From positions 186,001-250,000 of the forward strand of contig NZ_VITA01000002.1 in assembly GCF_007827695.1 (NCBI RefSeq): 64,000 nucleotides of DNA. The letters run 5' to 3'. This stretch comes from Sinorhizobium medicae (GTDB lineage Bacteria; Pseudomonadota; Alphaproteobacteria; Rhizobiales; Rhizobiaceae). A program made the translations under genes and the position numbers. The notes below the pieces were generated by a model that saw only the letters and a list, made by a program, of their open reading frames with translations, ran no database searches and was not told the DNA's origin. Numbering within the stretch: position 1 is the stretch's first letter; each line of letters starts with the position of its first letter. Shown piece after piece: positions 1 through 9,311 of this stretch.

Positions 1-2
1 CG

Positions 3-290
3 GGTGTGCTGACGGTGGCCTGCGAGGGCGCCCGGGCGCTTTTCCTGACGCATGCTCAAGGCGAACTTATCCAGCGGATCAACGGGTTCTTCGGCTTCCA
101 TGCGATCGGTCAGCTGCGCATCGTGCAGAAGCCGGTCGCGCCGCCTCCCAAGCGCTACAGTCGACCGAAACCGCTGGTCGGGGAAGCTGCCCGGCGGCTG
201 GAAACCATGATGGAGGGCGTCGAGAGCGAGGCTTTGAAGGCGGCGTTGAAGCGGCTCGGGACGGCCGTTCTGTCGCCAAAACGACGCTGA
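3..290 (+). CDS. DUF721 (DciA-like) family protein, 3' part only
   Basis: The reading frame is open from the window edge to a TGA at 288-290, so the true start lies outside; the GTG at 6 is only the first internal start-like codon. The 95 visible residues match the C-terminal half of the roughly 170-residue DUF721 proteins of rhizobia. A conserved stretch with a hydrophobic strand and the motif ending INGFFG is followed by a basic, proline-rich tail (KRYSRPKPL). DUF721 is distantly related to DciA, a helicase loader, but the role in rhizobia is unproven. In Rhizobiales this gene usually sits between mutY and a DsbA-family gene ahead of smc, and the same order is seen here. The call rests mostly on this context plus the tail sequence. 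Confidence 0.75.
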   Translation, partial: GVLTVACEGARALFLTHAQGELIQRINGFFGFHAIGQLRIVQKPVAPPPKRYSRPKPLVGEAARRLETMMEGVESEALKAALKRLGTAVLSPKRR

Positions 291-400
291 CGGTCACAAT
301 TGTTTGAACTCTGTTGAAACGCCCCCTCTTGTCGCCCTGCACGCGGCAAGTTATCGAAACCACGCTTTAATTTTCCTCGAGTAGAACACGGGTCCCCTCC

Positions 401-1210
401 ATGTCCGCTTCCCAAATAAGCCTTCCGAAACGCCTGCTGAGCGGCGTCGCCGTTGCAATGCTCGCTCTGGCGCTTGCGGCCTGCAGCGATGAAAAGCAGG
501 AGGCTGCCTCGACGGCCCCCACGGAGACGACGGCTACCCCGGATACGACGACCACCGCCTCGACGGCTGCGAAACCAGCCGCCTTGAGCGAGGCGAAGCC
601 AGCGGCGGAAGTGGCGCAGGCATCGACCCCTGCCGCAAAGGTGGAATTGCCGACGCCGGAGGGAACGGTCGACGCGGCGAAGCTTCTCGAGCCCGGCGCG
701 CTGCCGGAGATGGCGTTGGGAGAGGCCAGCGCGCCGGTCACGATCGTCGAATATATGTCGATGACCTGCCCGCATTGCGCCAATTTCCACAACGACACCT
801 TCGATGCGATCAAGACGAAATATGTCGACAGCGGCAAGGTGCGCTTCATCGTCCGCGAATTCCCGTTCGACCCGCGCGCCGCCGCCGCCTTCATGCTGGC
901 CCGTTGCGCACCGGAAGGGCAATATTTCCCGATGATTTCCATGCTGTTCAAACAGCAGGAACAGTGGGCGGCCGCGCAGAACGGCCGCGATGCACTGCTG
1001 CAATTGTCGAAACTTGCCGGTTTTACACAGGAGAGCTTCGAGGCCTGCTTGACGAACCAAAAACTTCTGGATGATGTGAATGCCGTGATGCAGAGGGGCG
1101 CCAAGGAATTCGGCGTCAAGTCGACACCGACCTTCTTCGTCAATGGTGAGCACTATTCGGGGGACATGTCGGTTGACGTTATGTCGGCCCTCATCGACAG
1201 CAAGCTCTGA
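401..1210 (+). CDS. DsbA-family thiol:disulfide oxidoreductase lipoprotein
   Basis: This is a 269-residue protein. Residues 9-27 form a lipoprotein signal with lipobox LAAC and Cys28 as the predicted lipidated residue. A low-complexity linker rich in Ala, Thr, Pro and Lys (about 30-95) follows, then a thioredoxin fold of the DsbA/Com1 type. The active site is CPHC at 123-126 and the cis-proline loop is STPTFFVNG near the C terminus. The protein should sit on the periplasmic face of the inner membrane and oxidise or isomerise disulfides in exported proteins. It lies between DUF721 and smc, as in other rhizobia; the link to smc is positional only. The start has ATG at 401 shortly after a purine-rich stretch. 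The family is secure, the substrates unknown. Confidence 0.9.
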   Translation: MSASQISLPKRLLSGVAVAMLALALAACSDEKQEAASTAPTETTATPDTTTTASTAAKPAALSEAKPAAEVAQASTPAAKVELPTPEGTVDAAKLLEPGALPEMALGEASAPVTIVEYMSMTCPHCANFHNDTFDAIKTKYVDSGKVRFIVREFPFDPRAAAAFMLARCAPEGQYFPMISMLFKQQEQWAAAQNGRDALLQLSKLAGFTQESFEACLTNQKLLDDVNAVMQRGAKEFGVKSTPTFFVNGEHYSGDMSVDVMSALIDSKL

Positions 1211-1289
1211 TCCTTCGCTTTTTAATCCGACGGGCGACGGCGGTAGCCGTGCGCCCGTTTTTCGTATCGCGCATTCGCGGGGCTTCGCC

Positions 1290-1661
1290 ATGCCTCATGC
1301 TGACGTATCGCCGGAAGCTCGCGACAATGCGCGCCGCATGCGCAGTGCGATGACGGAGGCGGAGGTAAAGCTCTGGAACGAACTGCGCGCGCATCGGCTG
1401 ATGGGGCTTGATTTTCGCCGGCAAGTTCCGATCGCTGGTTACATAGTGGATTTCGCCTGCGCCGAGCATCGATTGATCGTCGGGATCGATGGGTCGCAGC
1501 ATGCCGGAGCGGAGGAAGCCGATTGCGATCGGCGGCGTACGCAGCGTCTCGAAGCGCGGGGCTGGACGGTTCTGCGCTTTTGGAACGATGACGTGCTGCG
1601 AGATGTGAACGACGTGTGCGAGCATATTGTCCGTGTGATCGGGAAGGGGGCGACTGAGTGA
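1290..1661 (+). CDS. DUF559 family protein (Vsr/restriction-endonuclease-like fold)
   Basis: This 123-residue protein is typical for DUF559. It opens with the usual helical segment (NARRMRSAMTEAEVKLW), then the core FRRQVPIAGYIVDFAC, then IVGIDGSQH and GWTVLRFWNDDV. The Asp in the DFAC segment and the EAE/WNDDV residues resemble the metal-binding positions of the PD-(D/E)XK and Vsr superfamily. The family is widespread and mostly uncharacterised, so nuclease activity is an inference. The frame extends upstream to 1143, but that part overlaps the DsbA gene. ATG 1290 is chosen because the conserved family N terminus begins there. A RIME-like repeat starts 14 bases after its stop codon. Confidence 0.8.
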   Translation: MPHADVSPEARDNARRMRSAMTEAEVKLWNELRAHRLMGLDFRRQVPIAGYIVDFACAEHRLIVGIDGSQHAGAEEADCDRRRTQRLEARGWTVLRFWNDDVLRDVNDVCEHIVRVIGKGATE

Positions 1662-1675
1662 AGCGCTTGTGGCTC

Positions 1676-1911
1676 ACCCCCCTCTGCCCTGCCGGGCATC
1701 TTCCCCTCAAGGGGGGAGGTCGGCCGGAAGCAAGGCTTCACACAAAGTCAGCATCGAAGATTGCGATACAGGCCCTCTCCGCCCTCCAGATAAAAGGGCG
1801 TTGGTGGAGCGAGACGCTGCCACTTGCCGATCTCCCCCCTTGCGGGGGAGATGCCCGGCAGGGCAGAGGGGGGTATAGGCCTCGCAGAGGGGGGTATGGA
1901 CATACGCCGTC
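1676..1911. repeat. RIME-like intergenic palindromic element
   Basis: Two long inverted copies face each other: 1676-1718 (containing CTGCCCTGCCGGGCAT) and 1830-1875 (containing ATGCCCGGCAGGGCAG). Each carries its own small hairpin of CCCC...GGGG type. A 14-base piece (GCAGAGGGGGGTAT) is then directly repeated at 1863-1876 and 1884-1897. This matches the layout of the Rhizobium-specific intergenic mosaic elements (RIME) described in S. meliloti. The element fills nearly the whole gap between the DUF559 gene and smc. Confidence 0.8.
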
Positions 1912-1929
1912 CACCCCAGAGTACCCCGC

Positions 1930-4900
1930 ATGAAGTTCACCAAGCTGCGCCTGCTCGGCTTCAAGTCCTTCGTCGAACCGACGGAGTTCATCATCGAACG
2001 TGGGCTTACCGGAGTCGTCGGCCCGAACGGCTGCGGCAAGTCCAATCTCGTCGAGGCGCTCCGCTGGGTAATGGGCGAGAACTCCTACAAGAACATGCGT
2101 GCCTCCGGCATGGATGACGTGATCTTTTCCGGATCCGGCAATCGTCCGGCGCGCAATACGGCCGAGGTCGGTCTCTATCTAGACAATAGCGACCGGACCG
2201 CCCCGGCAGCCTTTAACGATAGCGACGAGATTCAGGTGACGCGCCGCATCGAGCGCGAGCAGGGTTCGGTCTACCGCATCAACGGCAAGGAGGCGCGCGC
2301 CAAGGATGTGCAGTTGCTGTTTGCCGACGCGTCCACCGGTGCCCGCTCGCCCTCAATGGTGGGCCAGGGGCGCATCGGCGAGCTGATCGCCGCCAAGCCC
2401 CAGGCGCGCCGTCAACTGCTCGAAGAGGCGGCCGGTATTTCCGGCCTGCATTCGCGCCGTCACGAAGCGGAGCTGCGCCTGAAGGCTGCCGAGACGAATC
2501 TCGAGCGACTCGATGACGTCACCTCGCAGCTTGAAAGCCAGATCGAAAGCCTCAAGCGCCAGTCGCGCCAGGCCAACCGCTTCAAGATGCTGTCGGCCGA
2601 AATCCGCCGGCACGAGGCCATCCTGTTCCATATCCGCTGGATTCAGGCCAAGGAGGCGGAAGCCGAGGCGACCAGTCAGCTGAACCAGGTCACTGCACTT
2701 GTTGCCGAGACGGCGCAGTCGCAGATGGAAGCGGCCAAAGCGCAGGCAATTACGAGCCTCAAGCTGCCGGAACTGCGCCAGAATGAAGCGAAGCTCGCAG
2801 CGGCGCTGCAGCGCCTGCAAATTGCGCGTGCGCAGCTTGAGGAGGATGCCGGCCGGATCCTGCGGCGCCGGGAGGAGCTGCAGCGGCGGCTGGCGCAACT
2901 GTCGGAGGACATCGCCCGCGAGGAGCGGCTGGTCGCCGACAATGCCGGCATTCTCGCCCGCCTCGATCAGGAGGAGGAGGAACTGCGAGACGCGCTGGCC
3001 GAGGCGGACGATCGTAGCCTGGAGGCGCGGGAAAGGCTCGAGGAGGCCAACGAAAAGCTTGCCGCAAGCGAAGGCGCACTTGCTCGCGTTACGGCCGAAC
3101 GGGCCGAGGCGCAGGCGGCGCGCAACCAGATCGAGAGAGCGCTGCGCGATCTTTCCGAGCGCCAGGCGCGACTTGCGCGGCAGCTCGCGGATCAGGCGCG
3201 CGAACTCGACGATCTCGACGGTCGGATGGCGAGCCTTCCCGACCCGGACGAGAAGAGAGAGCAAGTGGAGCATGCGGAGGCGTCGATGGAGGAGGCTGAG
3301 GCAGCGGTTTCCGCCGTCGAGGAGAGCCTTGCCGAAGCCCGCGCCGCCGAAACCGCCACACGCCCGCCGGTCGATCAGGCCCGGGCGCGGCTGAACGGCA
3401 TCGAGACGGAGGCACGAACGATCCGCCGCATGCTCGAGGCGGCTGGCGCCAGCACCTTTCCGGCCGTCGTGGAGAGCCTGAAAGTCGAGCGCGGCTTCGA
3501 GGCGGCGCTTGGTGCGGCGCTTGGCGACGATCTGGACTCGTCCCTGGAACAGGCGGCGCCGGCACACTGGCGCATGCCGGGCGATGATGCGGACGACCCG
3601 GCATTGCCATCCGGTGTCCTGCCTTTGATCGATTTCGTCCAGGGACCGGAGGCGCTGAGGCGAACGCTACGGCAGATCGGACTCGTCCAGAGTGAAGATG
3701 AGGCGGAGCAACTGCTGCCCTTCCTGAGGGCCGGGCAACGGCTGGTGACGAGGCAAGGCGCAGTCTGGCGTTGGGACGGCCATGTTGCCGGCTCGGAGGC
3801 GCCCAGCGCCGCAGCCCTGAGGCTGGCCCAGAAGAACCGGCTCTTTGAGCTCGAGGGTGAAGCGGAGGCGGCGAGCGGGGCTTTGTCGAAGGCAGAGGCG
3901 GACCTCGCGGCTGCCGGTGCCCGCATTCGCGGCGAGGACGAGCGCCTGAGGCTTTCGCGCGAGGCGCAGCGCATGCGCGCCCGGCAGCTCGCCGAAGCGC
4001 GCGACGCATTGGCCATCGCCGAGCGAGCCTCCGGCGATCTTGCGCGCCGACGCGCGGTTCTCGCCGAGACCAAGCTTCAGATCGAGGGCCAGGCGGAGGA
4101 GATCGCCGAGCAGATCGAGGTCGCCAACGAGGCCTTCGCAGATCAGCCGGACCCAGCAGAGCTCGACCGTCATCTGAGCGATCGGACAGCCGAAGTCGCC
4201 ACCGACCGTGCGGCGGCGGCCGAGGCTCGCGCCGCCCATGACGGTCTTGCGCGCGAAAACAACGAGCGGCACAGGCGGCTTATGGCCATTGCCGGGGAGC
4301 GGGAGACCTGGGGCGCCAGGGCGGCGAGCGCCGAGAATCACATTGCGACGCTTCGCGAACGGGAGGCGGAAGCGCAAGAAGAGGTCGAAGAACTGCTCGA
4401 AGCCCCTGACGCGTTCGACGAGAAGCGCCGCGCCCTGATGATCGAGTTGCAGAAGGCGGAAGCATCGCGTCGCGAGGCGGCCGACAACCTTGCCGAAGCG
4501 GAGAGCCGCCAGCGCGAATCGGACCGCCAGGCCGCCACTGCGCTTTCGGAGCTGGCCGAGGCACGTGAGAAGCGCGGCCGTGCCGAAGAGAGGCTTGTTT
4601 CGGCGCGCGAGCGGCGGCTCGAGATAGAGGCGCGCATTCTCGAAGCACTTTCCTGCGCCCCCCATGAAGTGATGCGGCTGACCGGCCTTGCCGCCAACGA
4701 GGCCCTACCCGACATGCGCAGTGTGGAACGGGAAGTCGAGCGGCTGAAGATCGAGCGGGAACGGCTTGGCGCAGTCAACCTGCGCGCCGACGAGGAGCAG
4801 AAGGAGCTTTCGGAGCGGCTCGCGGCGCTGCTCAAGGAACGTGACGACGTCATCGAGGCAATCCGCAGGTTGAGAAGCGCCATTCAGAACCTCAATCGCG

Positions 4901-5391
4901 AGGGACGCGAGCGGCTGATCGCCGCTTTCGATGTGGTCAACGTGCAGTTCCAGCGGCTTTTCACGCATCTCTTCGGCGGCGGCACCGCGGAACTGCAACT
5001 CATCGAAAGCGACGATCCTCTGGAAGCCGGGCTCGAAATTCTTGCCCGTCCGCCTGGCAAGAAGCCTCAGACGATGACGCTGCTTTCGGGCGGCGAACAG
5101 GCGCTGACCGCCATGGCGCTGATTTTTGCGGTGTTTCTCACCAATCCGGCGCCGATCTGCGTGCTCGATGAGGTGGACGCGCCGCTCGACGACCACAATG
5201 TCGAGCGCTATTGCAACCTGATGGACGAAATGGCTCTCTCGACTGAGACCCGTTTCGTCATCATCACCCACAATCCGATTACAATGGCCCGGATGAACCG
5301 CCTGTTCGGAGTCACAATGGCGGAGCAGGGCGTTTCGCAGCTCGTCTCGGTCGATCTGCAGACGGCGGAGCGCATGCGTGAAGCCGTTTGA
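1930..5391 (+). CDS. smc: Chromosome segregation ATPase SMC
   Basis: This is a full-length SMC protein of 1153 residues. It begins with MKFTKLRLLGFKSF and has Walker A GPNGCGKS at 31-38. Two long Ala/Glu/Arg-rich coiled coils (about 170-500 and 650-1000) flank a hinge around residues 500-640. The ABC signature LSGGEQ is at 1052-1057 and Walker B with the D-loop (VLDEVDAPLDD) starts at 1078. SMC dimers with ScpA and ScpB load on chromosomal DNA and compact and separate sister origins. The scp genes are not in this window. A RIME-like element lies immediately upstream, so the promoter is either inside it or further upstream. No strong ribosome binding site is visible at ATG 1930, but the family N terminus fixes the start. 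Confidence 0.98.
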   Translation: MKFTKLRLLGFKSFVEPTEFIIERGLTGVVGPNGCGKSNLVEALRWVMGENSYKNMRASGMDDVIFSGSGNRPARNTAEVGLYLDNSDRTAPAAFNDSDEIQVTRRIEREQGSVYRINGKEARAKDVQLLFADASTGARSPSMVGQGRIGELIAAKPQARRQLLEEAAGISGLHSRRHEAELRLKAAETNLERLDDVTSQLESQIESLKRQSRQANRFKMLSAEIRRHEAILFHIRWIQAKEAEAEATSQLNQVTALVAETAQSQMEAAKAQAITSLKLPELRQNEAKLAAALQRLQIARAQLEEDAGRILRRREELQRRLAQLSEDIAREERLVADNAGILARLDQEEEELRDALAEADDRSLEARERLEEANEKLAASEGALARVTAERAEAQAARNQIERALRDLSERQARLARQLADQARELDDLDGRMASLPDPDEKREQVEHAEASMEEAEAAVSAVEESLAEARAAETATRPPVDQARARLNGIETEARTIRRMLEAAGASTFPAVVESLKVERGFEAALGAALGDDLDSSLEQAAPAHWRMPGDDADDPALPSGVLPLIDFVQGPEALRRTLRQIGLVQSEDEAEQLLPFLRAGQRLVTRQGAVWRWDGHVAGSEAPSAAALRLAQKNRLFELEGEAEAASGALSKAEADLAAAGARIRGEDERLRLSREAQRMRARQLAEARDALAIAERASGDLARRRAVLAETKLQIEGQAEEIAEQIEVANEAFADQPDPAELDRHLSDRTAEVATDRAAAAEARAAHDGLARENNERHRRLMAIAGERETWGARAASAENHIATLREREAEAQEEVEELLEAPDAFDEKRRALMIELQKAEASRREAADNLAEAESRQRESDRQAATALSELAEAREKRGRAEERLVSARERRLEIEARILEALSCAPHEVMRLTGLAANEALPDMRSVEREVERLKIERERLGAVNLRADEEQKELSERLAALLKERDDVIEAIRRLRSAIQNLNREGRERLIAAFDVVNVQFQRLFTHLFGGGTAELQLIESDDPLEAGLEILARPPGKKPQTMTLLSGGEQALTAMALIFAVFLTNPAPICVLDEVDAPLDDHNVERYCNLMDEMALSTETRFVIITHNPITMARMNRLFGVTMAEQGVSQLVSVDLQTAERMREAV

Positions 5392-5551
5392 GGCGGTTCT
5401 TCCGCCGCGCCGTCGCGGATCGCGAATTTGATGCACTGCAACAAAAATCTTCGCCGAGTGCATTTTCAGCCTCGAACATATACTGTAGATCGTGATGGAG
5501 CATTTCCGCTTTTCTCCGAATTGCGGGATTGCTGTGATCTTTTGTTTTTCC

Positions 5552-5708
5552 GCAATTCCGAACGGAAAACCGCTACGCACTTTTCCTGGAATTGCTCTGG
5601 ATCACGATTGCTTTCGGGTCGACTCGACCAAAGGCATCGTGATCGAATTAATACGTTAGAGCGGGATGCGGGCGGAAAACCGTGCACACCTTTCCTCATC
5701 CCGCTCTA
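5552..5708. repeat. Three-part palindromic mosaic element (ABC-type rhizobial repeat)
   Basis: Three consecutive palindromes occupy the smc-ppdK gap. The first, 5552-5595, has arms GCAATTCC / GGAATTGC around ACGGAAAACCG. The second, 5600-5644, has arms GATCACGAT / ATCGTGATC around TCGGGTCGACTCGACC. The third, 5657-5708, has arms TAGAGCGGGATG / CATCCCGCTCTA around GCGGAAAACCG. The GGAAAACCG core recurs in the first and third units, and diverged copies occur at 42853 and 44451. This is the arrangement known as ABC motifs in Sinorhizobium genomes. The rest of the 344-base gap (5392-5551 and 5709-5735) holds no gene that I can support. Confidence 0.75.
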
Positions 5709-5735
5709 GACGACTGTTTCGGGTGGAGAACAGGC

Positions 5736-8432
5736 ATGGCGAAATGGGTATATACCTTTGGCGCGGGAGAGGCCGAAGGGAGTGCGGAAGATCGCGACCG
5801 GCTGGGCGGCAAGGGTGCCAATCTCGCTGAAATGTGCAATCTCGGGCTGCCGGTGCCGCCTGGTCTGACGATCGTCACGGCCGCCTGCAACAGCTATCTC
5901 GAGAACGGTTGCAGCATGCCGGAGGGATTGCGCGAGCAGGTCCGTGAGGGCATCGCCCGGATGGAGAAAATCACTGGACGCGTCTTCGGCGATACCAATC
6001 GTCCGCTGCTTCTGTCGGTCCGTTCAGGCGCGCGTGCGTCCATGCCGGGGATGATGGACACGGTCCTGAACCTCGGCCTCAACGATCAGTCCGTGCATGC
6101 GCTCGGGCACGATGCCGGCGACGCGCGCTTTGCCTGGGACAGCTACCGCCGCTTCATCCAGATGTATGGCGATGTGGTGCTGGGGGTAGATCACGAAGTC
6201 TTCGAGGAAATCCTGGAAGATGAGAAGGCGCGCCTCGGCCACGAGCAGGATACGGAACTCTCCGCCGTCGAATGGCAGCACGTGATCGCGCGCTACAAGG
6301 AGGCTATCGAGGAAGTGCTCGGCATGCCTTTTCCGCAGGAACCTGAAATCCAGCTCTGGGGTGCGATCGGTGCCGTCTTTTCCAGCTGGATGAACCCGCG
6401 CGCCATTACCTACCGCCATCTTCACGGCATACCGGCCGGCTGGGGCACCGCCGTCAATGTGCAGGCCATGGTCTTCGGCAATCTCGGCAATTCCTCCGCG
6501 ACCGGGGTCGCCTTCACGCGCAACCCCTCGACCGGCGTAAAAGAGCTTTATGGCGAGTTTCTCGTCAATGCTCAGGGCGAGGACGTCGTCGCCGGCATCC
6601 GCACGCCGCAGAACATAACCGAGGAAGCCCGTATCGCATCCGGTTCGGACAAGCCGTCCCTGCAAAAGCTGATGCCGGAGGCCTTTGCCGAGTTCGAAAG
6701 GATCTGCAACGCACTCGAGCGACACTATCGCGACATGCAGGACATCGAATTCACGATCGAGCGCGGCAAGCTGTGGATGCTGCAGACGCGTTCCGGCAAG
6801 CGGACGGCCAAGTCAGCGCTGAAGATTGCCGTCGACATGGCAGAGGAGGGGCTGATTTCCAAGGAGGAGGCCGTTGCGCGCATCGATCCTGCTTCGCTCG
6901 ACCAGCTTCTGCATCCGACTATCGACCCCCACGCCCGCCGCGACATCATCGGCTCCGGCCTGCCGGCCTCGCCGGGCGCGGCGACGGGCGAGATCGTCTT
7001 TACCTCTGACGAGGCGGTACAGGCCGTCAAGGAGGGCCGCAAGGTCATCCTTGTCCGGGTGGAGACGAGCCCGGAAGACATTCATGGCATGCATGCTGCC
7101 GAAGGCATCCTGACGACGCGGGGCGGTATGACGAGCCATGCGGCCGTCGTCGCCCGCGGCATGGGGATCCCTTGCGTGTCGGGCGCGGGCAGCATCCGCG
7201 TCGATCAGCGAAACGAGCTCCTGATCGCCGCGAGCGTAACGCTCAAGAAAGGAGACGTGATCACCATAGACGGCTCCTCGGGCCAGGTGCTGAAGGGTGA
7301 AATCCCGATGCTGCAGCCGGAGCTTTCAGGCGATTTCGGTAAGATCATGCAATGGGCCGATGCAAGCCGCCGCATGACCGTGCGAACAAATGCAGAGACC
7401 CCTGCCGATGCCCGCGCCGCCCGCTCCTTCGGTGCCGAGGGCATCGGCCTCTGCCGTACCGAGCACATGTTTTTCGAGGACGACCGCATCAATGTGATGC
7501 GTGAAATGATCCTGGCGGAAGACGAGGCGGGCCGGCGTGCCGCACTTGCCAAACTTCTGCCGATGCAGCGTTCAGACTTCGTCGAGCTCTTTTCCATCAT
7601 GCACGGACTGCCGGTTACGATCCGTCTTCTCGACCCGCCGCTCCATGAGTTCCTGCCGAAGACCGACGAAGAGATCGCAGAGGTTGCGCGCGGGTTGGCG
7701 CTCGACCCGGCGGATTTGCGCCAGCGGGTCGATGCCTTGCATGAGTTCAATCCGATGCTCGGGCATCGCGGCTGCCGCCTTGCGATTTCCTATCCGGAGA
7801 TTGCCGAGATGCAGGCCCGGGCAATATTCGAGGCGGCGGTCAAGGCTGCTGAGGATACCGGCGCCGCCGTCGTTCCCGAAATCATGGTGCCGCTTGTCGG
7901 GCTGCGCGCCGAGCTCGACTATGTAAAGGCTCGCATCGAGGCTGTCGCCAATGAGGTCATCGACGAGGCCGGCGTGAACATCGATTACCTGATCGGCACG
8001 ATGATCGAGCTGCCGCGGGCAGCGCTGCGGGCGGGCGCGATCGCCGAGTCAGCCGACTTCTTTTCTTTCGGCACCAACGATCTGACGCAGACGACCTTCG
8101 GCATTTCGCGTGACGACGCCGCCCTGTTCCTGGCCACTTACCAGCAGAAGGGCATCATCGAGCAGGATCCCTTCGTTTCGCTCGACTTCGAAGGCGTGGG
8201 CGAATTGATCCAGATCGCGGCGGAGCGGGGGCGGCGGACGAAGAACGGCTTGAAACTCGGTATCTGCGGCGAACACGGCGGCGATCCCGCCTCGATACGC
8301 TTCTGCGAAGAGGCGGGCTTGGATTACGTGTCCTGCTCCCCTTTTCGGGTACCGATCGCGAGACTTGCGGCCGCGCAAGCGACGATCAACGGCCGCGACG
8401 CCGCCAAGGTTCAAGCTCTGGCAGCGAGCTGA
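5736..8432 (+). CDS. ppdK: Pyruvate, phosphate dikinase
   Basis: PpdK interconverts pyruvate, ATP and Pi with PEP, AMP and PPi, and in rhizobia works at the pyruvate/PEP node beside PckA and the malic enzymes. The 898 residues starting at MAKWVYTFG contain the expected domains. These are the N-terminal nucleotide-binding domain (GGKGANLAEM near 25; SVRSGARASMPGMMDT near 95-110), the swivelling phosphohistidine domain with GGMTSHAAVVARGMG, where His is the phosphorylated residue, and the C-terminal PEP/pyruvate barrel with FGTNDLTQTTFG and GICGEHGGDP. The frame is open 18 codons upstream, but that part overlaps the palindromic repeat. ATG 5736 gives the length known for rhizobial PpdK. It is transcribed alone as far as can be seen. 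Confidence 0.97.
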   Translation: MAKWVYTFGAGEAEGSAEDRDRLGGKGANLAEMCNLGLPVPPGLTIVTAACNSYLENGCSMPEGLREQVREGIARMEKITGRVFGDTNRPLLLSVRSGARASMPGMMDTVLNLGLNDQSVHALGHDAGDARFAWDSYRRFIQMYGDVVLGVDHEVFEEILEDEKARLGHEQDTELSAVEWQHVIARYKEAIEEVLGMPFPQEPEIQLWGAIGAVFSSWMNPRAITYRHLHGIPAGWGTAVNVQAMVFGNLGNSSATGVAFTRNPSTGVKELYGEFLVNAQGEDVVAGIRTPQNITEEARIASGSDKPSLQKLMPEAFAEFERICNALERHYRDMQDIEFTIERGKLWMLQTRSGKRTAKSALKIAVDMAEEGLISKEEAVARIDPASLDQLLHPTIDPHARRDIIGSGLPASPGAATGEIVFTSDEAVQAVKEGRKVILVRVETSPEDIHGMHAAEGILTTRGGMTSHAAVVARGMGIPCVSGAGSIRVDQRNELLIAASVTLKKGDVITIDGSSGQVLKGEIPMLQPELSGDFGKIMQWADASRRMTVRTNAETPADARAARSFGAEGIGLCRTEHMFFEDDRINVMREMILAEDEAGRRAALAKLLPMQRSDFVELFSIMHGLPVTIRLLDPPLHEFLPKTDEEIAEVARGLALDPADLRQRVDALHEFNPMLGHRGCRLAISYPEIAEMQARAIFEAAVKAAEDTGAAVVPEIMVPLVGLRAELDYVKARIEAVANEVIDEAGVNIDYLIGTMIELPRAALRAGAIAESADFFSFGTNDLTQTTFGISRDDAALFLATYQQKGIIEQDPFVSLDFEGVGELIQIAAERGRRTKNGLKLGICGEHGGDPASIRFCEEAGLDYVSCSPFRVPIARLAAAQATINGRDAAKVQALAAS

Positions 8433-8500
8433 TCCCACACGTGACGGCGATCCCCCTCATTTGGCCTGCTCCAGTCTGAGTTTGCGACCGGCAGAGCCGG

Positions 8501-8749
8501 TCAACGCCAATAATACGGACCGTGCAGGAAGACGTCGTTGTCATATCGGAAAGCGCGCGATTCAGCGCGGCGGTCGAGGTCAATGCGTTGCAGGCAGGTT
8601 GCGAAAGCGTCCGTGCCTCTCCTGAAACCGTAGGAGGCGCAGGTATTTTCATCTCGCGCCCGCCTTTCCTGCGGCGACATCGTCTGGCACGCGGCCAGCA
8701 GAAGTCCCGCGGCTGCGAGGCCGAGCAGTCTTGTCGTCATCGTCCTCAT
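8501..8749 (-). CDS. Small conserved lipoprotein
   Basis: This is an 82-residue lipoprotein. The start ATG at 8749 is preceded by a near-ideal AGGAGGTAAAT, which decides against the much longer open frame that reaches 9106. Residues 1-20 form a signal with lipobox LLAAC and Cys21 as the lipid-modified residue. The mature part has the motif QTMSPQERRARDENTCASYGF followed by ATCLQRIDLDRR and an aromatic tail ending GPYYWR, with two Cys that could pair. Proteins of this pattern are common in Rhizobiaceae, and I know no function. It is convergent with ppdK. Confidence 0.82.
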   Translation of the reverse strand: MRTMTTRLLGLAAAGLLLAACQTMSPQERRARDENTCASYGFRRGTDAFATCLQRIDLDRRAESRAFRYDNDVFLHGPYYWR

Positions 8750-8921
8750 ATTTACCTCCTGATCGGCACCCATTTGCGGGGACAGAGATCGGCGGCATTC
8801 CGGTGCATGGCAGGCATGATGACGCAACGCATGAGATGAAGTCCGTGAGAGCGATTCAATCGGACCGCTATCATGCGCCGGTGCCCATGACTGGTCAATT
8901 GGCCGCCCGCGCGTGTGGTGG

Positions 8922-9311
8922 TTACATCCGCTCGAGGACGCCGACGAAGGATTCGGCGAAGCTTCTGAGGCCGGCCGTGCGTTCGCTCGGCTGCTCCACG
9001 CGCAGTGTGGTACCGTCCTGAGCAAGACAGATGAACAGGATGATTGGTGTCTTGTCCTCCGCCTGGCCGTGACGGACCGCCGCGATCGTCGCACAATCAT
9101 CGACAAGGCCCGATGCCGGAAGGATGAAGAGCAACTCGGCGCCTATGTCGTCAGCCACCTTGTGAGTGAAGCCGACGAAATCCTCCTTCTTCCCGGAAAA
9201 ACGGTCGAGTGAAAGCTCCAACTCGAGAAGCGCCATGGGGATCGCTGTTTCGCCGGCCGGAGGTGGCGGGGCGGGGAGGGCAATGTCCATGCTGGACTGA
9301 GGTGCGGCCAT
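8922..9311 (-). CDS. Conserved protein of unknown function
   Basis: The 129-residue soluble protein has no signal peptide or membrane segment. ATG 9311 follows ACGGAGAGACATC, a fair ribosome binding site. The N terminus is Pro/Ala rich (about 1-25). The core contains ELELSLDRFSGKKEDFVGF, IGAELLFILPASGLVDD and TPIILFICLAQDG, which looks like an alternating alpha/beta fold. I do not recognise the family. It lies upstream of the small lipoprotein gene on the same strand, 172 bases away, so co-transcription is possible. Confidence 0.65.
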   Translation of the reverse strand: MAAPQSSMDIALPAPPPPAGETAIPMALLELELSLDRFSGKKEDFVGFTHKVADDIGAELLFILPASGLVDDCATIAAVRHGQAEDKTPIILFICLAQDGTTLRVEQPSERTAGLRSFAESFVGVLERM

